Assembly (NCBI RefSeq): GCF_015500055.1
Contig: NZ_CP045492.1
Location: 506,501 to 570,500 of the forward strand
Direction: 5' to 3'
Source: Mesorhizobium sp. NBSH29
GTDB taxonomy: Bacteria > Pseudomonadota > Alphaproteobacteria > Rhizobiales > Rhizobiaceae
DNA: 64,000 nt
The notes under the pieces are model-generated. The model was not told where the DNA came from, ran no database searches, and saw nothing but the letters and a program-made list of their open reading frames with translations. The translations under genes were made by a program, and so were the position numbers. Positions 47,831 through 56,300 of the stretch are shown piece by piece (the stretch's first letter is position 1; every line of letters begins with the position of its first letter).

Positions 47831-48910
47831 CTAAGCTTTTGGAAGAACATGGCCATCCTCCGGTCGCCAGTAAACGAACAGTTCTTGGCCAGTTTCCAAG
47901 GTCATGTCAGCCAGTTCGTCATACCCACTTTGAACGCGAAGTTCTGAACCATCAGCTGTCTCAAGATAGATTTTGGCCATAGCTCCGGTAAATTCTTCAC
48001 CGACAACCTTGGCCCGAACCCAGTCGAACTCCGGCCCAGGTTCAACCGCGCTCAGGTACGACCTCGTATCGAGGACGACCAGCGTCGCAGGAGACTTTGG
48101 CCCAGACCCAGACCCATCGTGCGGCAGGCGGTGCTGCCCGGTTACTGTATCTAGAATCCCCGTCGGCATGACCGTGCCCGAAAATATATTCGACGAGCCC
48201 AGAAATTCCGCCACAAAGCGGGTCCGGGGGGCGCGATAGATTTCTTGCGCCGACCCGACTTGCTCCACCACGCCCTTGCTCATGATGACAACCCGGTCAG
48301 CCATGGCGAAAGCTTCGGACTGGCTGTGAGTCACATAGACAAAGGTTATGCCGAGTTCACGTTGCAGGTTTTGCAGAACCGACTGCATCCGCACCTTGAG
48401 ATGCGCATCAAGTGCCGAAAGCGGCTCGTCGAGCAACAAAATCTCGGGCTCCACCACCAACGACCGCGCCAGTGCGACCCGCTGCCGTTGTCCGCCGGAT
48501 AGCTGGGATATGGCGCGTTCAGCGAATTCCGAAATCTGCATGCGCTCCAGCCAGTTGCCGGCGCGCTTGCGACGCTCGGTTGCCCCTATACCGCGCATCT
48601 TGAGGGCGAATTCCACGTTCTCGATCACATTCAAAAACGGAAACAGCGCGAGACTTTGCCAGACCATCGGGGTGTCGCGCTTCCACGTCGGCAAATCATT
48701 GATAGGGTTTCCGCCCAAGCGAATTTCGCCCTCACATGGTGCCTCCAACCCCGCCAACATCCGTAAGGTTGTCGTTTTCCCACAGCCGCTTGACCCCATG
48801 ATAGCCAGAAACTCACCTTTGTGAATTTCAAGATCCAGCTTTTGCACGGCGACAAAACTGCCGAACCGTTTGATAACCCCGTCGAATGTGACCAGTGCAT
48901 TGCCTTGCAT
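47831..48910 (-). CDS. Pot-like ABC transporter ATPase
   Basis: The 359-residue protein has Walker A GSSGCGKTT, signature [15 protein letters not shown], Walker B ILLLDEPLSALDA and a C-terminal TOBE domain (about 280-355). It resembles PotA of spermidine/putrescine importers. It is the last gene of a four-gene transporter operon next to creatinine catabolism. Creatinine, creatine or a related compound is a plausible substrate, inferred from context. Confidence 0.9.
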   Translation of the reverse strand: MQGNALVTFDGVIKRFGSFVAVQKLDLEIHKGEFLAIMGSSGCGKTTTLRMLAGLEAPCEGEIRLGGNPINDLPTWKRDTPMVWQSLALFPFLNVIENVEFALKMRGIGATERRKRAGNWLERMQISEFAERAISQLSGGQRQRVALARSLVVEPEILLLDEPLSALDAHLKVRMQSVLQNLQRELGITFVYVTHSQSEAFAMADRVVIMSKGVVEQVGSAQEIYRAPRTRFVAEFLGSSNIFSGTVMPTGILDTVTGQHRLPHDGSGSGPKSPATLVVLDTRSYLSAVEPGPEFDWVRAKVVGEEFTGAMAKIYLETADGSELRVQSGYDELADMTLETGQELFVYWRPEDGHVLPKA

Positions 48911-48922
48911 CGAAAGTCTTTC

Positions 48923-49738
48923 TTAGTCGTTTGACGCGGGCGCATCTTTCGCCCGACCAGTCAGAAGAAGTTGCGCAAAGATCACCAACGTCATCGAAAT
49001 GACGAAAACAAAGGTCCCGATCGCATTGATCCGCGGGCTGACCTGTCCTTGCAGGAAACCAAGAACCTTGACGGGCAAGGTTTCATTCAAACCAGAAACA
49101 AACCAGGCAACGGCAAATTCGTCGAACGATACGGCCATGGTGATGAACAGTGCGCCAAAGATCGCAGGTGCCGCAAAGGGAACGATGACATACCGCATCG
49201 CCGACCATTCAGAGGCCCCGAGGTTCCAGGCTGCGGCTTCCAGATCAGGGTCCATCTGCGACAACCGCAACCGGGTGATAGCCATAGCGAATGGTGAGCA
49301 GATCACGATGTGCGCGATTATCACCGAGATGGACTGCCCTGAGAGATTGATCCGCGACAGAAACGCCAGCATTGCGAGGCCAAGTATCACCACAGGAATG
49401 GTCGGCGGCAAAAGGGCCAGCGCCAGATAGGCCGATTTGCCGAAAAACCTGTACCGAAAGTCGGTATATGCCGCGCCAAAACCCAAGGCGGTTGAAATCA
49501 CCGCCACGATCAACCCGACAAACAGTGTATTGCCCAGTCCGGACCAGACCAGCGGATCGGATGCAACGGCAACGTACCATTCGGTCGAGAACGACCCAAG
49601 CGGTATTGAGGGAAAACGGTCAGAGTTGAATGAGAACACAAAGCTGGCCGCAATCGGTGCAAAGACAAAGGCAAAGCTGAGCAGAACATACAATCGTAGC
49701 GCCCACTCGACAAATCTGTTGCGATTGAAATCACTCAT
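48923..49738 (-). CDS. Pot-like ABC transporter permease, PotC type
   Basis: The 271-residue permease has six spans and the EAA-like loop LEAAAWNLGASEWSAMRYVI. The ATG at 49738 overlaps the stop of the preceding permease gene, and upstream in-frame residues are not family-like. It is the second membrane subunit of the transporter. Confidence 0.9.
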   Translation of the reverse strand: MSDFNRNRFVEWALRLYVLLSFAFVFAPIAASFVFSFNSDRFPSIPLGSFSTEWYVAVASDPLVWSGLGNTLFVGLIVAVISTALGFGAAYTDFRYRFFGKSAYLALALLPPTIPVVILGLAMLAFLSRINLSGQSISVIIAHIVICSPFAMAITRLRLSQMDPDLEAAAWNLGASEWSAMRYVIVPFAAPAIFGALFITMAVSFDEFAVAWFVSGLNETLPVKVLGFLQGQVSPRINAIGTFVFVISMTLVIFAQLLLTGRAKDAPASND

Positions 49739-50580
49739 TTCGTCCGCCCTTTGTAAGCAAAGCCCACGGCAGCGAACGCCACTGCTAACAATGTTGCGAT
49801 CATGGTCAGAGCGATCACAGCGGCACGCGGCCATTGCTGGCCAGATTTGGTCGTGTCGGTGATGAGGATGGACAAGGTTGTCGGGTCACCACCCCCCAGA
49901 TAAACCGGGCTCACAAAATCACCAAAGCTGAGGATAAAACAAAACAGCGCTGCAATCACCAATCCGACTCGAGCCGAAGGAATAATCACAGCAAAAACCG
50001 TACGAATGCGCCCGCAACGCAAGTTGTGCGCCGCCTCGATCAAGGTGCGGTCGATAAACATAAGGCTGAACAATTGGAGAAGGACCACCAATGGAAAGGT
50101 CAGCGTCAGATAGCCGATCATCGTGGCAAAGACCGTGTTCAACAGCGGGAACGGGCCCATACCCATGGCGCTGAACAACCCGTTGATGATGCCGTTATCC
50201 GACAGGAATATCTGCCAGGAGTAGACCCGCACCAGATAGCTGGTGAAGAACGGGATCACCATCATAAAGATCGCCCATTGGCGCTGCCGTGCCGAAAGCT
50301 TGAAGGCGATTGCAAAGGAGCAGGGGAAGGCCAGAACACTGGTAATAACAGAGGCCGCGGTCGCTAGCGCAAGTGTCAAACCATACGATTGCCAAAACAC
50401 CGACCGGCCATACATGGTGACCCAGTTTATCGTGTCGAAATCGGCCTCCATCTTGAAGTTCTTGACTGTCCAGAAACTGAGGGCGACCAGGAACACCAGA
50501 GGGGCAACAAAGAACAAAAGCTGCCAGATTAGCATCGGCAGCGAAAACGTCAGGCCGTAAAGAGAGACTGATCTCCGCAT
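49735..50580 (-). CDS. Pot-like ABC transporter permease, PotB type
   Basis: The product is a six-span permease with the loop IEAAHNLRCGRIRTVFAVII. The ATG at 50580 gives 281 residues, beginning MRRSVSLYGLTFSLPML, with GGAG about 10 bases upstream. A GTG at 50622 would add 14 residues but has no ribosome-binding site. It overlaps the PotC-type gene by four bases. Confidence 0.88.
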   Translation of the reverse strand: MRRSVSLYGLTFSLPMLIWQLLFFVAPLVFLVALSFWTVKNFKMEADFDTINWVTMYGRSVFWQSYGLTLALATAASVITSVLAFPCSFAIAFKLSARQRQWAIFMMVIPFFTSYLVRVYSWQIFLSDNGIINGLFSAMGMGPFPLLNTVFATMIGYLTLTFPLVVLLQLFSLMFIDRTLIEAAHNLRCGRIRTVFAVIIPSARVGLVIAALFCFILSFGDFVSPVYLGGGDPTTLSILITDTTKSGQQWPRAAVIALTMIATLLAVAFAAVGFAYKGRTK

Positions 50581-50672
50581 CGTCCATTTGCTCCGTCGGT
50601 TGAATGGGGGAAGATCAGGCACATCATCAATTCAGGAAGGATTGGCGACGGCATGGCCGCCGCCGATCCAAG

Positions 50673-51797
50673 TTACGCGCCCTTGTATTCAGACCAGAAA
50701 TCGTTCCATTCTTCCAAACTCTGCTGAATGGGCAATTGGCGATATTGGATCCGGCCTTCGCGGATCATGTCCATGGCGTTTGGCTGACCAAGGATCATGT
50801 TCTGGCGCTTTGCCTCGCCAGGATTTTCGGCAGCCAGGACTTCCCAACCCTTCTGGTTCGGAACCATGGCAGGATATGCCGCCATGTTCGCCGACTTGGC
50901 CTGACCCTTGGCCGACGTGACGTATTGGATCCATTTCTTTGCCAGATCAGCCTTGGCCGAACCTTTGCCTATCGAGAAGGATTCCGTCCATTGCAGACCA
51001 CCCTCCTCTGGGATCACTGATCTCACCTTGGCACCGTTCTTTTCCAGAACGCCAGTGATCCAGTCGCCGATGCCCGCAAACGCGAGCATCTGTCCGCTTT
51101 CCAGCGACGAGAAAGTACCGCCATAATCGAAGAAACCACCGACTTGCGGGCGCAGGCTCATGGTTTTGGCTTTCACTGCCTCCCAAGCCGCCGCGTCGAT
51201 GTCATAGGGGCTTTTGTTGCCCGAAAGCAGGCTGATCTGGCCAAGGTTAGGCAGATGCCAGTCGAAATGACCAACCTTCCCTTTGACCTTTGCATCCCAA
51301 TAAACGTTGTAAGTTGACGCTTCTTTTTCGGTCAACGCATCGGTGTTGTACGCCACACCGAGAAAGCCAAAGCGCGTGATAACCGAGAACAGCGCATCAT
51401 TGACCCAATGGCCAGGGAACTTCTGGAATTCCGGGAAGAATTCGTCAAACGCATAGTCCGCAGGATCAAGTTGCTCTATGTAACCGGCGGCATTCAACTG
51501 CTGCACATATTCCGCGTCGGACAGAATTACGTCATACGTCCCGGCAGGGGATTGCGAGATCAGACCCAGCATATTGTCGCCACCAGTATAGTATTTAGGC
51601 ACGAACTTGACGTTATTTTCGGCCTCAAATTCGGCAACCATATCGGGCTCGGCATGGCCATACCAGGCCAGCATGGTCAGCTCTGTCGCTGCTGCATTGG
51701 CACGCCGACCAAGCATTGGCATTGCCAGCGCTGCGGCACCGGTAGCAAGCAAAGTGCGGCGTGTGAAGCCTGCACCCGGGCGGATAATTTCTGTCAT
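50673..51797 (-). CDS. Pot-like ABC transporter binding protein with Tat signal
   Basis: The 374-residue protein has a twin-arginine signal (FTRRTLLATGAAALAMPML, cleaved near residue 34) and an SBP_bac_8 fold like PotD (LTMLAWYGHAEPDMVAEFEA). Export in folded form by Tat is implied. The ATG at 51797 follows GGGGAGAG. A LysR-type box lies 98 bases upstream. The ligand is unknown. Confidence 0.88.
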   Translation of the reverse strand: MTEIIRPGAGFTRRTLLATGAAALAMPMLGRRANAAATELTMLAWYGHAEPDMVAEFEAENNVKFVPKYYTGGDNMLGLISQSPAGTYDVILSDAEYVQQLNAAGYIEQLDPADYAFDEFFPEFQKFPGHWVNDALFSVITRFGFLGVAYNTDALTEKEASTYNVYWDAKVKGKVGHFDWHLPNLGQISLLSGNKSPYDIDAAAWEAVKAKTMSLRPQVGGFFDYGGTFSSLESGQMLAFAGIGDWITGVLEKNGAKVRSVIPEEGGLQWTESFSIGKGSAKADLAKKWIQYVTSAKGQAKSANMAAYPAMVPNQKGWEVLAAENPGEAKRQNMILGQPNAMDMIREGRIQYRQLPIQQSLEEWNDFWSEYKGA

Positions 51798-51894
51798 CAG
51801 ACTCTCCCCTGTTTTATCGCACCTTGTTGGTGACGTGTCCGTTGACGCTAGGTGAGAGCCGCGGATTTGCAAAATCGGTTTTTAAAATACTTCG

Positions 51895-51909
51895 ATTTGC
51901 CTGGCAAAT
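51895..51909. promoter_or_regulatory. Candidate LysR box before the transporter operon
   Basis: ATTTG-CCTGG-CAAAT is a perfect 5-5-5 inverted repeat and fits the LysR-type T-N11-A pattern. The same arms occur at 52821-52835 at the lysR start. It lies 98 bases before the binding-protein ATG. Confidence 0.6.
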
Positions 51910-51921
51910 ACCCGCCCCGCG

Positions 51922-52818
51922 CTAGCCGCTCGCCGCAGGCTGATATCCGGCGTTGATGGTGTCAAGATTGGCTACCAGTTCGCCGATTAGTTTGATCCCC
52001 GCCTCGGTCTGGCGCGGATGTTTGTAAAACAGCCCTACCCGCAGCGGCTCCAGAGGAGCCATCCCATCTGATTGATTAAGGATACGCATTCCTTTCAATA
52101 AGGTAGGTCGAGTCAGTGCGCTGACGCCAAGCCCATTCAACACAGCATTTTGCAGCCCCGATATACCAGGACCCGTATAGACAAACCTCCAACGCCGGCC
52201 TGTGGTTTCCAATGATTGGATCATCCGTGCACGGTAGTCGCAGCCCTCGGGATGCGCCACAAGCGGTATCGGGCGATCAGGATCAATAACGAAGGAGTCT
52301 GCCGCGACCCAGATCGGGCGTTCGATCCAGGAGCGCGACAGATAGGGCATGCGCGCCGCAGGCATCATCGCGACGATGATATCCAATTCGTCCCCTCTAA
52401 GCCGACGCAGGATCTCGCGACTTAGATCGCAGTGTACTTCAAGGTTGACCTCTGGGTGATTGCGGGTGAAGTCAGCCAAGGCGTTTTGCAGGAAGGCTAC
52501 GGCATAATCGCTGGGCAACCCGATGCGCAACACTCCTGTTATCACTCGGCGCCGGAAGTAACTCATCGCTTCATCGTTGATCCGCACAACCTCTCGGGCA
52601 TAGGTCAACAGCACTTCACCATCTGCGGTCGGCTGGATCGCCCTGCCCTTCTTGATCAACAGGGGTGCCCCAACCAACTCCTCCAACCGACCCAACTGCA
52701 ATGAGACCGCAGGCTGGCTCCGCCCCAGCATGGCCCCGGCCTTGGAATGGCCGCCCAGTTCCACCACCGACACGAAGGTGCGCAACAGGTCCGTCTGGAG
52801 ATTGGTTATTCCGGCCAT
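51922..52818 (-). CDS. LysR-family transcriptional regulator
   Basis: The 298-residue protein has an N-terminal helix-turn-helix (LLRTFVSVVELGGHSKAGAM, SQPAVSLQLGRLEELVG) and a C-terminal periplasmic-binding-like effector domain. It is divergent from creatininase and followed by the transporter genes. It probably activates transport and creatinine breakdown; the effector may be creatinine or creatine, by inference only. Confidence 0.92.
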   Translation of the reverse strand: MAGITNLQTDLLRTFVSVVELGGHSKAGAMLGRSQPAVSLQLGRLEELVGAPLLIKKGRAIQPTADGEVLLTYAREVVRINDEAMSYFRRRVITGVLRIGLPSDYAVAFLQNALADFTRNHPEVNLEVHCDLSREILRRLRGDELDIIVAMMPAARMPYLSRSWIERPIWVAADSFVIDPDRPIPLVAHPEGCDYRARMIQSLETTGRRWRFVYTGPGISGLQNAVLNGLGVSALTRPTLLKGMRILNQSDGMAPLEPLRVGLFYKHPRQTEAGIKLIGELVANLDTINAGYQPAASG

Positions 52819-52820
52819 GT

Positions 52821-52835
52821 ATTTGCCTTACAAAT
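52821..52835. promoter_or_regulatory. Candidate LysR box at the lysR start
   Basis: ATTTG-CCTTA-CAAAT has the same arms and spacing as the site at 51895-51909. It ends two bases before the lysR ATG, which suits negative autoregulation. Confidence 0.6.
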
Positions 52836-52845
52836 AGAAGCATCA

Positions 52846-52861
52846 GGAGAATATATTTTCC
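52846..52861. promoter_or_regulatory. 16-bp imperfect palindrome between lysR and crnA
   Basis: GGAGAATATATTTTCC has one mismatched pair in eight. It lies between the divergent lysR and creatininase genes and could be a second regulatory site or a promoter element. Confidence 0.35.
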
Positions 52862-52932
52862 TTATAGTAGCATACCAATCTATTTGAGGGCAGCCCGGTG
52901 TTTTCCCGGAATCCAACAGAGGCGAGCCCAAA

Positions 52933-53730
52933 ATGCCCCCGAAGTCTGCCTTTGCCTCAGAGCTCACCTGGCCGGTCTATGATGCCGTGGTTCGATCCGG
53001 CACCACACCCATTCTGATCCCATTGGGGTCTATGGAGCAGCACGGTCACCACATGCCGATGCATGTCGATGTTTTGCTGCCCACAGAATTTGCCCGTCGG
53101 GTTGCTCTTGAAATCGGCGGTCTCGTTGCACCGGCCTTCACCTATGGTTACAAGTCGCACCAGAAGTCTGGCGGCGGCAATCATATGCCCGGCACAGCCA
53201 GTCTTGACGGCGCAACTTTAGTCGCGGCACTGCGCGATGTGATCAAGGAGTTTGTCCGCCATGGCGCGCGGCAAATCTGCCTGGTAAACGGGCATTTTGA
53301 AAACTCGTGGTTCATCATTGAAGCGATCGATCTTGCCTTGCGAGAATTGCGTTGGGATCGGATCGAAGACGTAAAGATTGTGGTGCTGTCTTATTGGGAT
53401 TTTGTCGACAAGGACACGATCACCCGACTCTATCCAACCGGATTCCCCGGCTGGGATATGGAACATGGTGGCGTCCTTGAAACGTCGCTCATGCTCGCCC
53501 TTTTCCCCGAGCTCGTCAGCATGGATTGTGCCGTACACCACGCTCCGGCGGTCTTTCCACCCTATGACGTTTATCCGGTCAAACCTGAGTGGACCCCCGC
53601 GAGCGGCACGCTGTCCTCGCCCAAGGAGGCATCGGCCGAAAAGGGCGAAATTTTGCTGCAGGTATGCAGTGCAGGAATCAAGGCGGCGCTGCAGCGCGAA
53701 TTCAACAGCGCGGAACCACCGCCTGCGTGA
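52933..53730 (+). CDS. crnA: Creatininase (creatinine amidohydrolase)
   Basis: The 265-residue enzyme interconverts creatinine and creatine. It matches the Pseudomonas enzyme as I remember it along its whole length: metal ligands in LGSMEQHGHHMPMHVDVLLP and NGHFENSWF, the KSGGGNHMPGTASLDGATL segment, and the GWDMEHGGVLETSLMLALFP region. All expected metal-binding Glu, His and Asp residues are present. It is divergent from lysR and ends 33 bases from the convergent creatinase-like gene. Confidence 0.93.
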   Translation: MPPKSAFASELTWPVYDAVVRSGTTPILIPLGSMEQHGHHMPMHVDVLLPTEFARRVALEIGGLVAPAFTYGYKSHQKSGGGNHMPGTASLDGATLVAALRDVIKEFVRHGARQICLVNGHFENSWFIIEAIDLALRELRWDRIEDVKIVVLSYWDFVDKDTITRLYPTGFPGWDMEHGGVLETSLMLALFPELVSMDCAVHHAPAVFPPYDVYPVKPEWTPASGTLSSPKEASAEKGEILLQVCSAGIKAALQREFNSAEPPPA

Positions 53731-53763
53731 TGATCAAGAGTGGACAAGGGAAATGGGCCAGGG

Positions 53764-55023
53764 TCACCGGCCCATTTTTAATTGTTGTCGCCCGTTCTCT
53801 CGGTCAGTGTGCGCGCAGATGATGTTGTCATTGGGCCCCTGCGAAAAAACAGTAATGCGTTCTGCACCGGTCTCGGTGACAATCATGATGTCGGTGTCAC
53901 GGTAGCCTCCCGCACCCGGCGTGCCATCAGGCACCATCAGCATCGGATCGACGGAAATAACCATTCCGGGCCGCAGCTCAGCGAAACAATCTTCGCGTAT
54001 TGCCACTTCCAGCTCACCCCCAAGGCTGTTTGACTGCAGGCCGATAGTCTGGCCATAGCCCCCAAGCCGACATTTCAACAAATCACATTGCCGGTCCAGA
54101 TCGCTGAGCTCGCGCGCAATGTCGCTGCACAGGACGCCTGGCCGTATCAGATCCAGTGCACGCTGATGCACCGTCAGGTTCTTTTGCCAGATGACGAGGC
54201 TCGCATTGTCGGCATGCTCGCAAAACAAGGTACGCTGTAATGTACTTGAATATCCAAAGAGCATCGGCGCGCATGTCAATGACAGCACATCGTCCGGCTG
54301 TACTCGCTTGTCAGTAGTCGGGTTGTGCGAACCATCGGTGTGAATGCCTGATTGGAAAAGGACATTGCATCCCATCAAGGCGATCCCGGGAAAGGTCGCA
54401 GCAATAGCCCTATACATCGAGGCGGAGGCGGCCAATCCAACCTCATATTCCAGAACCCCCGGCACTATCAGTTCCAGCGCTGCCGTCGCCGACTGCGCGG
54501 CAATCCGGGCTCCCGCGCGCAAGAGGTCATGTTCCTCAACAGATTTTATCGACCGCATCCACATCGACGCCTGGCCTACGTCAACGAAGTCTACCCCAGG
54601 CAGCGCAGATTCTAGCTGCTGGAGGAACTTCACCGTCACATGGTCCATTTCGATCGCCAGTCTCCCCACCCTTTGGGTTAACTGCCGAAGCGCATAAAAA
54701 AAGTTGTCGCGCCGCCAGTCCGTGTAGCTGATGTTGTCATGAAAACCCTGCCGCCACGGCTGTCCACCGTCTATGGCGGGTGAAATCGTCGTCGCCGCAG
54801 TGGAGCTTACGACCATCCCGCACTTGCGCCCGGAGCCACCGCAGAACCACCCGGAATAATACGCTATGGCCTGGCTCGAGGTGAACAGCCCGGCATCGAC
54901 ATCATTCGCCGCCATCCACTGCCGCACATCATCGTGCCGCCTCCACATCTCTAGATCCGAGAATGGCGAAGGGGGCTTTTCGCCATTGTGCCATTCCATG
55001 ACGTGCAACATGTCATGGGTCAT
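53764..55023 (-). CDS. Creatinase-like M24-fold protein with altered active site
   Basis: The 419-residue protein has the creatinase layout, including IDGGQPWRQGFHDNISYTDW (about 85-103) and SGIHTDGSHNPTT with His233. Against Pseudomonas creatinase (His232, Glu262, Glu358, as recalled) it has Gln263 in TLQRTLF and Asp359 in VISVDPML, and GYGHSFG has become GYGQTIG. M24 metal-ligand aspartates are absent, so it is neither a metallopeptidase nor DddP-like. A different guanidino or N-methyl substrate, or loss of activity, is possible. The ATG at 55023 has GGAG upstream. Confidence 0.8.
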   Translation of the reverse strand: MTHDMLHVMEWHNGEKPPSPFSDLEMWRRHDDVRQWMAANDVDAGLFTSSQAIAYYSGWFCGGSGRKCGMVVSSTAATTISPAIDGGQPWRQGFHDNISYTDWRRDNFFYALRQLTQRVGRLAIEMDHVTVKFLQQLESALPGVDFVDVGQASMWMRSIKSVEEHDLLRAGARIAAQSATAALELIVPGVLEYEVGLAASASMYRAIAATFPGIALMGCNVLFQSGIHTDGSHNPTTDKRVQPDDVLSLTCAPMLFGYSSTLQRTLFCEHADNASLVIWQKNLTVHQRALDLIRPGVLCSDIARELSDLDRQCDLLKCRLGGYGQTIGLQSNSLGGELEVAIREDCFAELRPGMVISVDPMLMVPDGTPGAGGYRDTDIMIVTETGAERITVFSQGPNDNIICAHTDRENGRQQLKMGR

Positions 55024-55149
55024 TTGGCCGCTGCTCCTACTGCAATATCTAACATTGCTGCAAAGATAGGCGGGCTGAAGCGGCCAGGGAAATTTGATGA
55101 ACCAATGGTTCTATTTGCGCTGATTATTTGGTCGTACAGCTCCCTCGTA

Positions 55150-56178
55150 TTAGTCCTGTGAGCGTTTCGGCGTGTTGGTCCCCAAAATGGCTTTGCTCTG
55201 CGCTCGGCGCCAGACCTCTGGTGTCGTGCCATGCAGGGATTTGAACACCCGGATCAGATGCGAAACGTCGACGAAACCACAGTCTTGCGCCACCTGCGTC
55301 ACCGTGCGCTCACTGCGCGAGAGCAGAAGTTCGGCATGGGCGATGCGGATAGCCATGCCCGCCCGCGACGGCGTCATCTTCAGAGCATCGGCAAAATGTC
55401 GCTCCAGTTTGCGGCGGCTCGTTTTCAGATGGACGGCCAAGGCTGTGACAGTCAACGGCGTCTCCAGCCGCTGCTGAATGGTCAGCAAAGCCTTTCTGAC
55501 CAGCGCGTCAGAGGTAGTCAATTCCAGCGGCAGACCAGGCTGCGGCCGTTCAGCCGCCATTGCCTCGTCGATCATCATGATCGCCAGGCTTTTCTTTGAT
55601 GCCGCCCGTCCGATATGCCGATCCACCAGATGCGCAGCCAAATGCGCCGAACTGGTGCCCCCGGAACAGGTCAATCGATCACGGTCCACAACAAATATCT
55701 GATCCGAAACCGGAGTTAAGCCGTCAAATTGTTCCAGAAAATCATTGTGGTGGAACCAGCTTACGCAGCAGCGATAGCCGTTCATCAAGCCGGCGCGATG
55801 TAGAACGAACGCGCCCGTACACACGCCAACCAACGGCACCCCTGCCTGCGCTGCCCGGTGCAAAAAGCCGGCATGGTCGGGGTCGAGATATTCAAGCTCC
55901 TGCATCAGCCCCCCCACGACAACTATGTAATCAAAGCGGGCGGGGTCACCCAACCTTTCCTCGGGTTGAACCGCAATACCGCTGCTCGAGACCAAAGGCT
56001 CACTCGTGGTGGAAAGGACCCGCCAGCCGCACAAAATAGGGCGCGATCGATCCCCCTCATCTGCCGCAAGACGCAGCACATCAACAAAATTTGCAAACGC
56101 GCACAGTGTAAACCGCCGGGTTACGATGAACCCGACCCGCAAACGTGGTGCCAACGGGATGGTGGAGGGAGCCTGCAT
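55150..56178 (-). CDS. GlxA-type AraC-family regulator
   Basis: The 342-residue protein combines an N-terminal DJ-1/PfpI-like domain (VGFIVTRRFTLCAFANFVDVL, PLVGVCTGAFVLHRAGLM) with a C-terminal AraC double helix-turn-helix (RRKLERHFADALKMTPSRAG, VAQDCGFVDVSHLIRVFKSL). The ATG at 56178 has GGAG 9 bases upstream; an ATG at 56226 would add 16 residues. It is divergent from soxB. GlxA-type proteins such as SouR and GbdR control sarcosine and betaine catabolism in pseudomonads, so a sarcosine-responsive role is likely. Confidence 0.88.
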   Translation of the reverse strand: MQAPSTIPLAPRLRVGFIVTRRFTLCAFANFVDVLRLAADEGDRSRPILCGWRVLSTTSEPLVSSSGIAVQPEERLGDPARFDYIVVVGGLMQELEYLDPDHAGFLHRAAQAGVPLVGVCTGAFVLHRAGLMNGYRCCVSWFHHNDFLEQFDGLTPVSDQIFVVDRDRLTCSGGTSSAHLAAHLVDRHIGRAASKKSLAIMMIDEAMAAERPQPGLPLELTTSDALVRKALLTIQQRLETPLTVTALAVHLKTSRRKLERHFADALKMTPSRAGMAIRIAHAELLLSRSERTVTQVAQDCGFVDVSHLIRVFKSLHGTTPEVWRRAQSKAILGTNTPKRSQD

Positions 56179-56210
56179 AGTTTGGATCTCCGGGTGTGGC
56201 GCAATTATAA

Positions 56211-56223
56211 CGTCATTTTGACG
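56211..56223. promoter_or_regulatory. Inverted repeat between glxA-type regulator and soxB
   Basis: CGTCA-TTT-TGACG is a perfect 5-3-5 inverted repeat, 33 bases before the regulator ATG at 56178 and 78 bases before soxB. It is a candidate binding site for the divergent AraC-type regulator. Confidence 0.4.
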
Positions 56224-56300
56224 CATCCATACAGTGAAAAATCGTCTTGTCTGCCATGATGCTTCATCCTGCGTAAATCATCTCTCCGAAAGGACCCGCG

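Noticed and set aside
53764-55023. Assignment as the DMSP lyase DddP
   Set aside because: DddP keeps the M24 metal-ligand aspartates; here they are missing, and long segments match creatinase instead.
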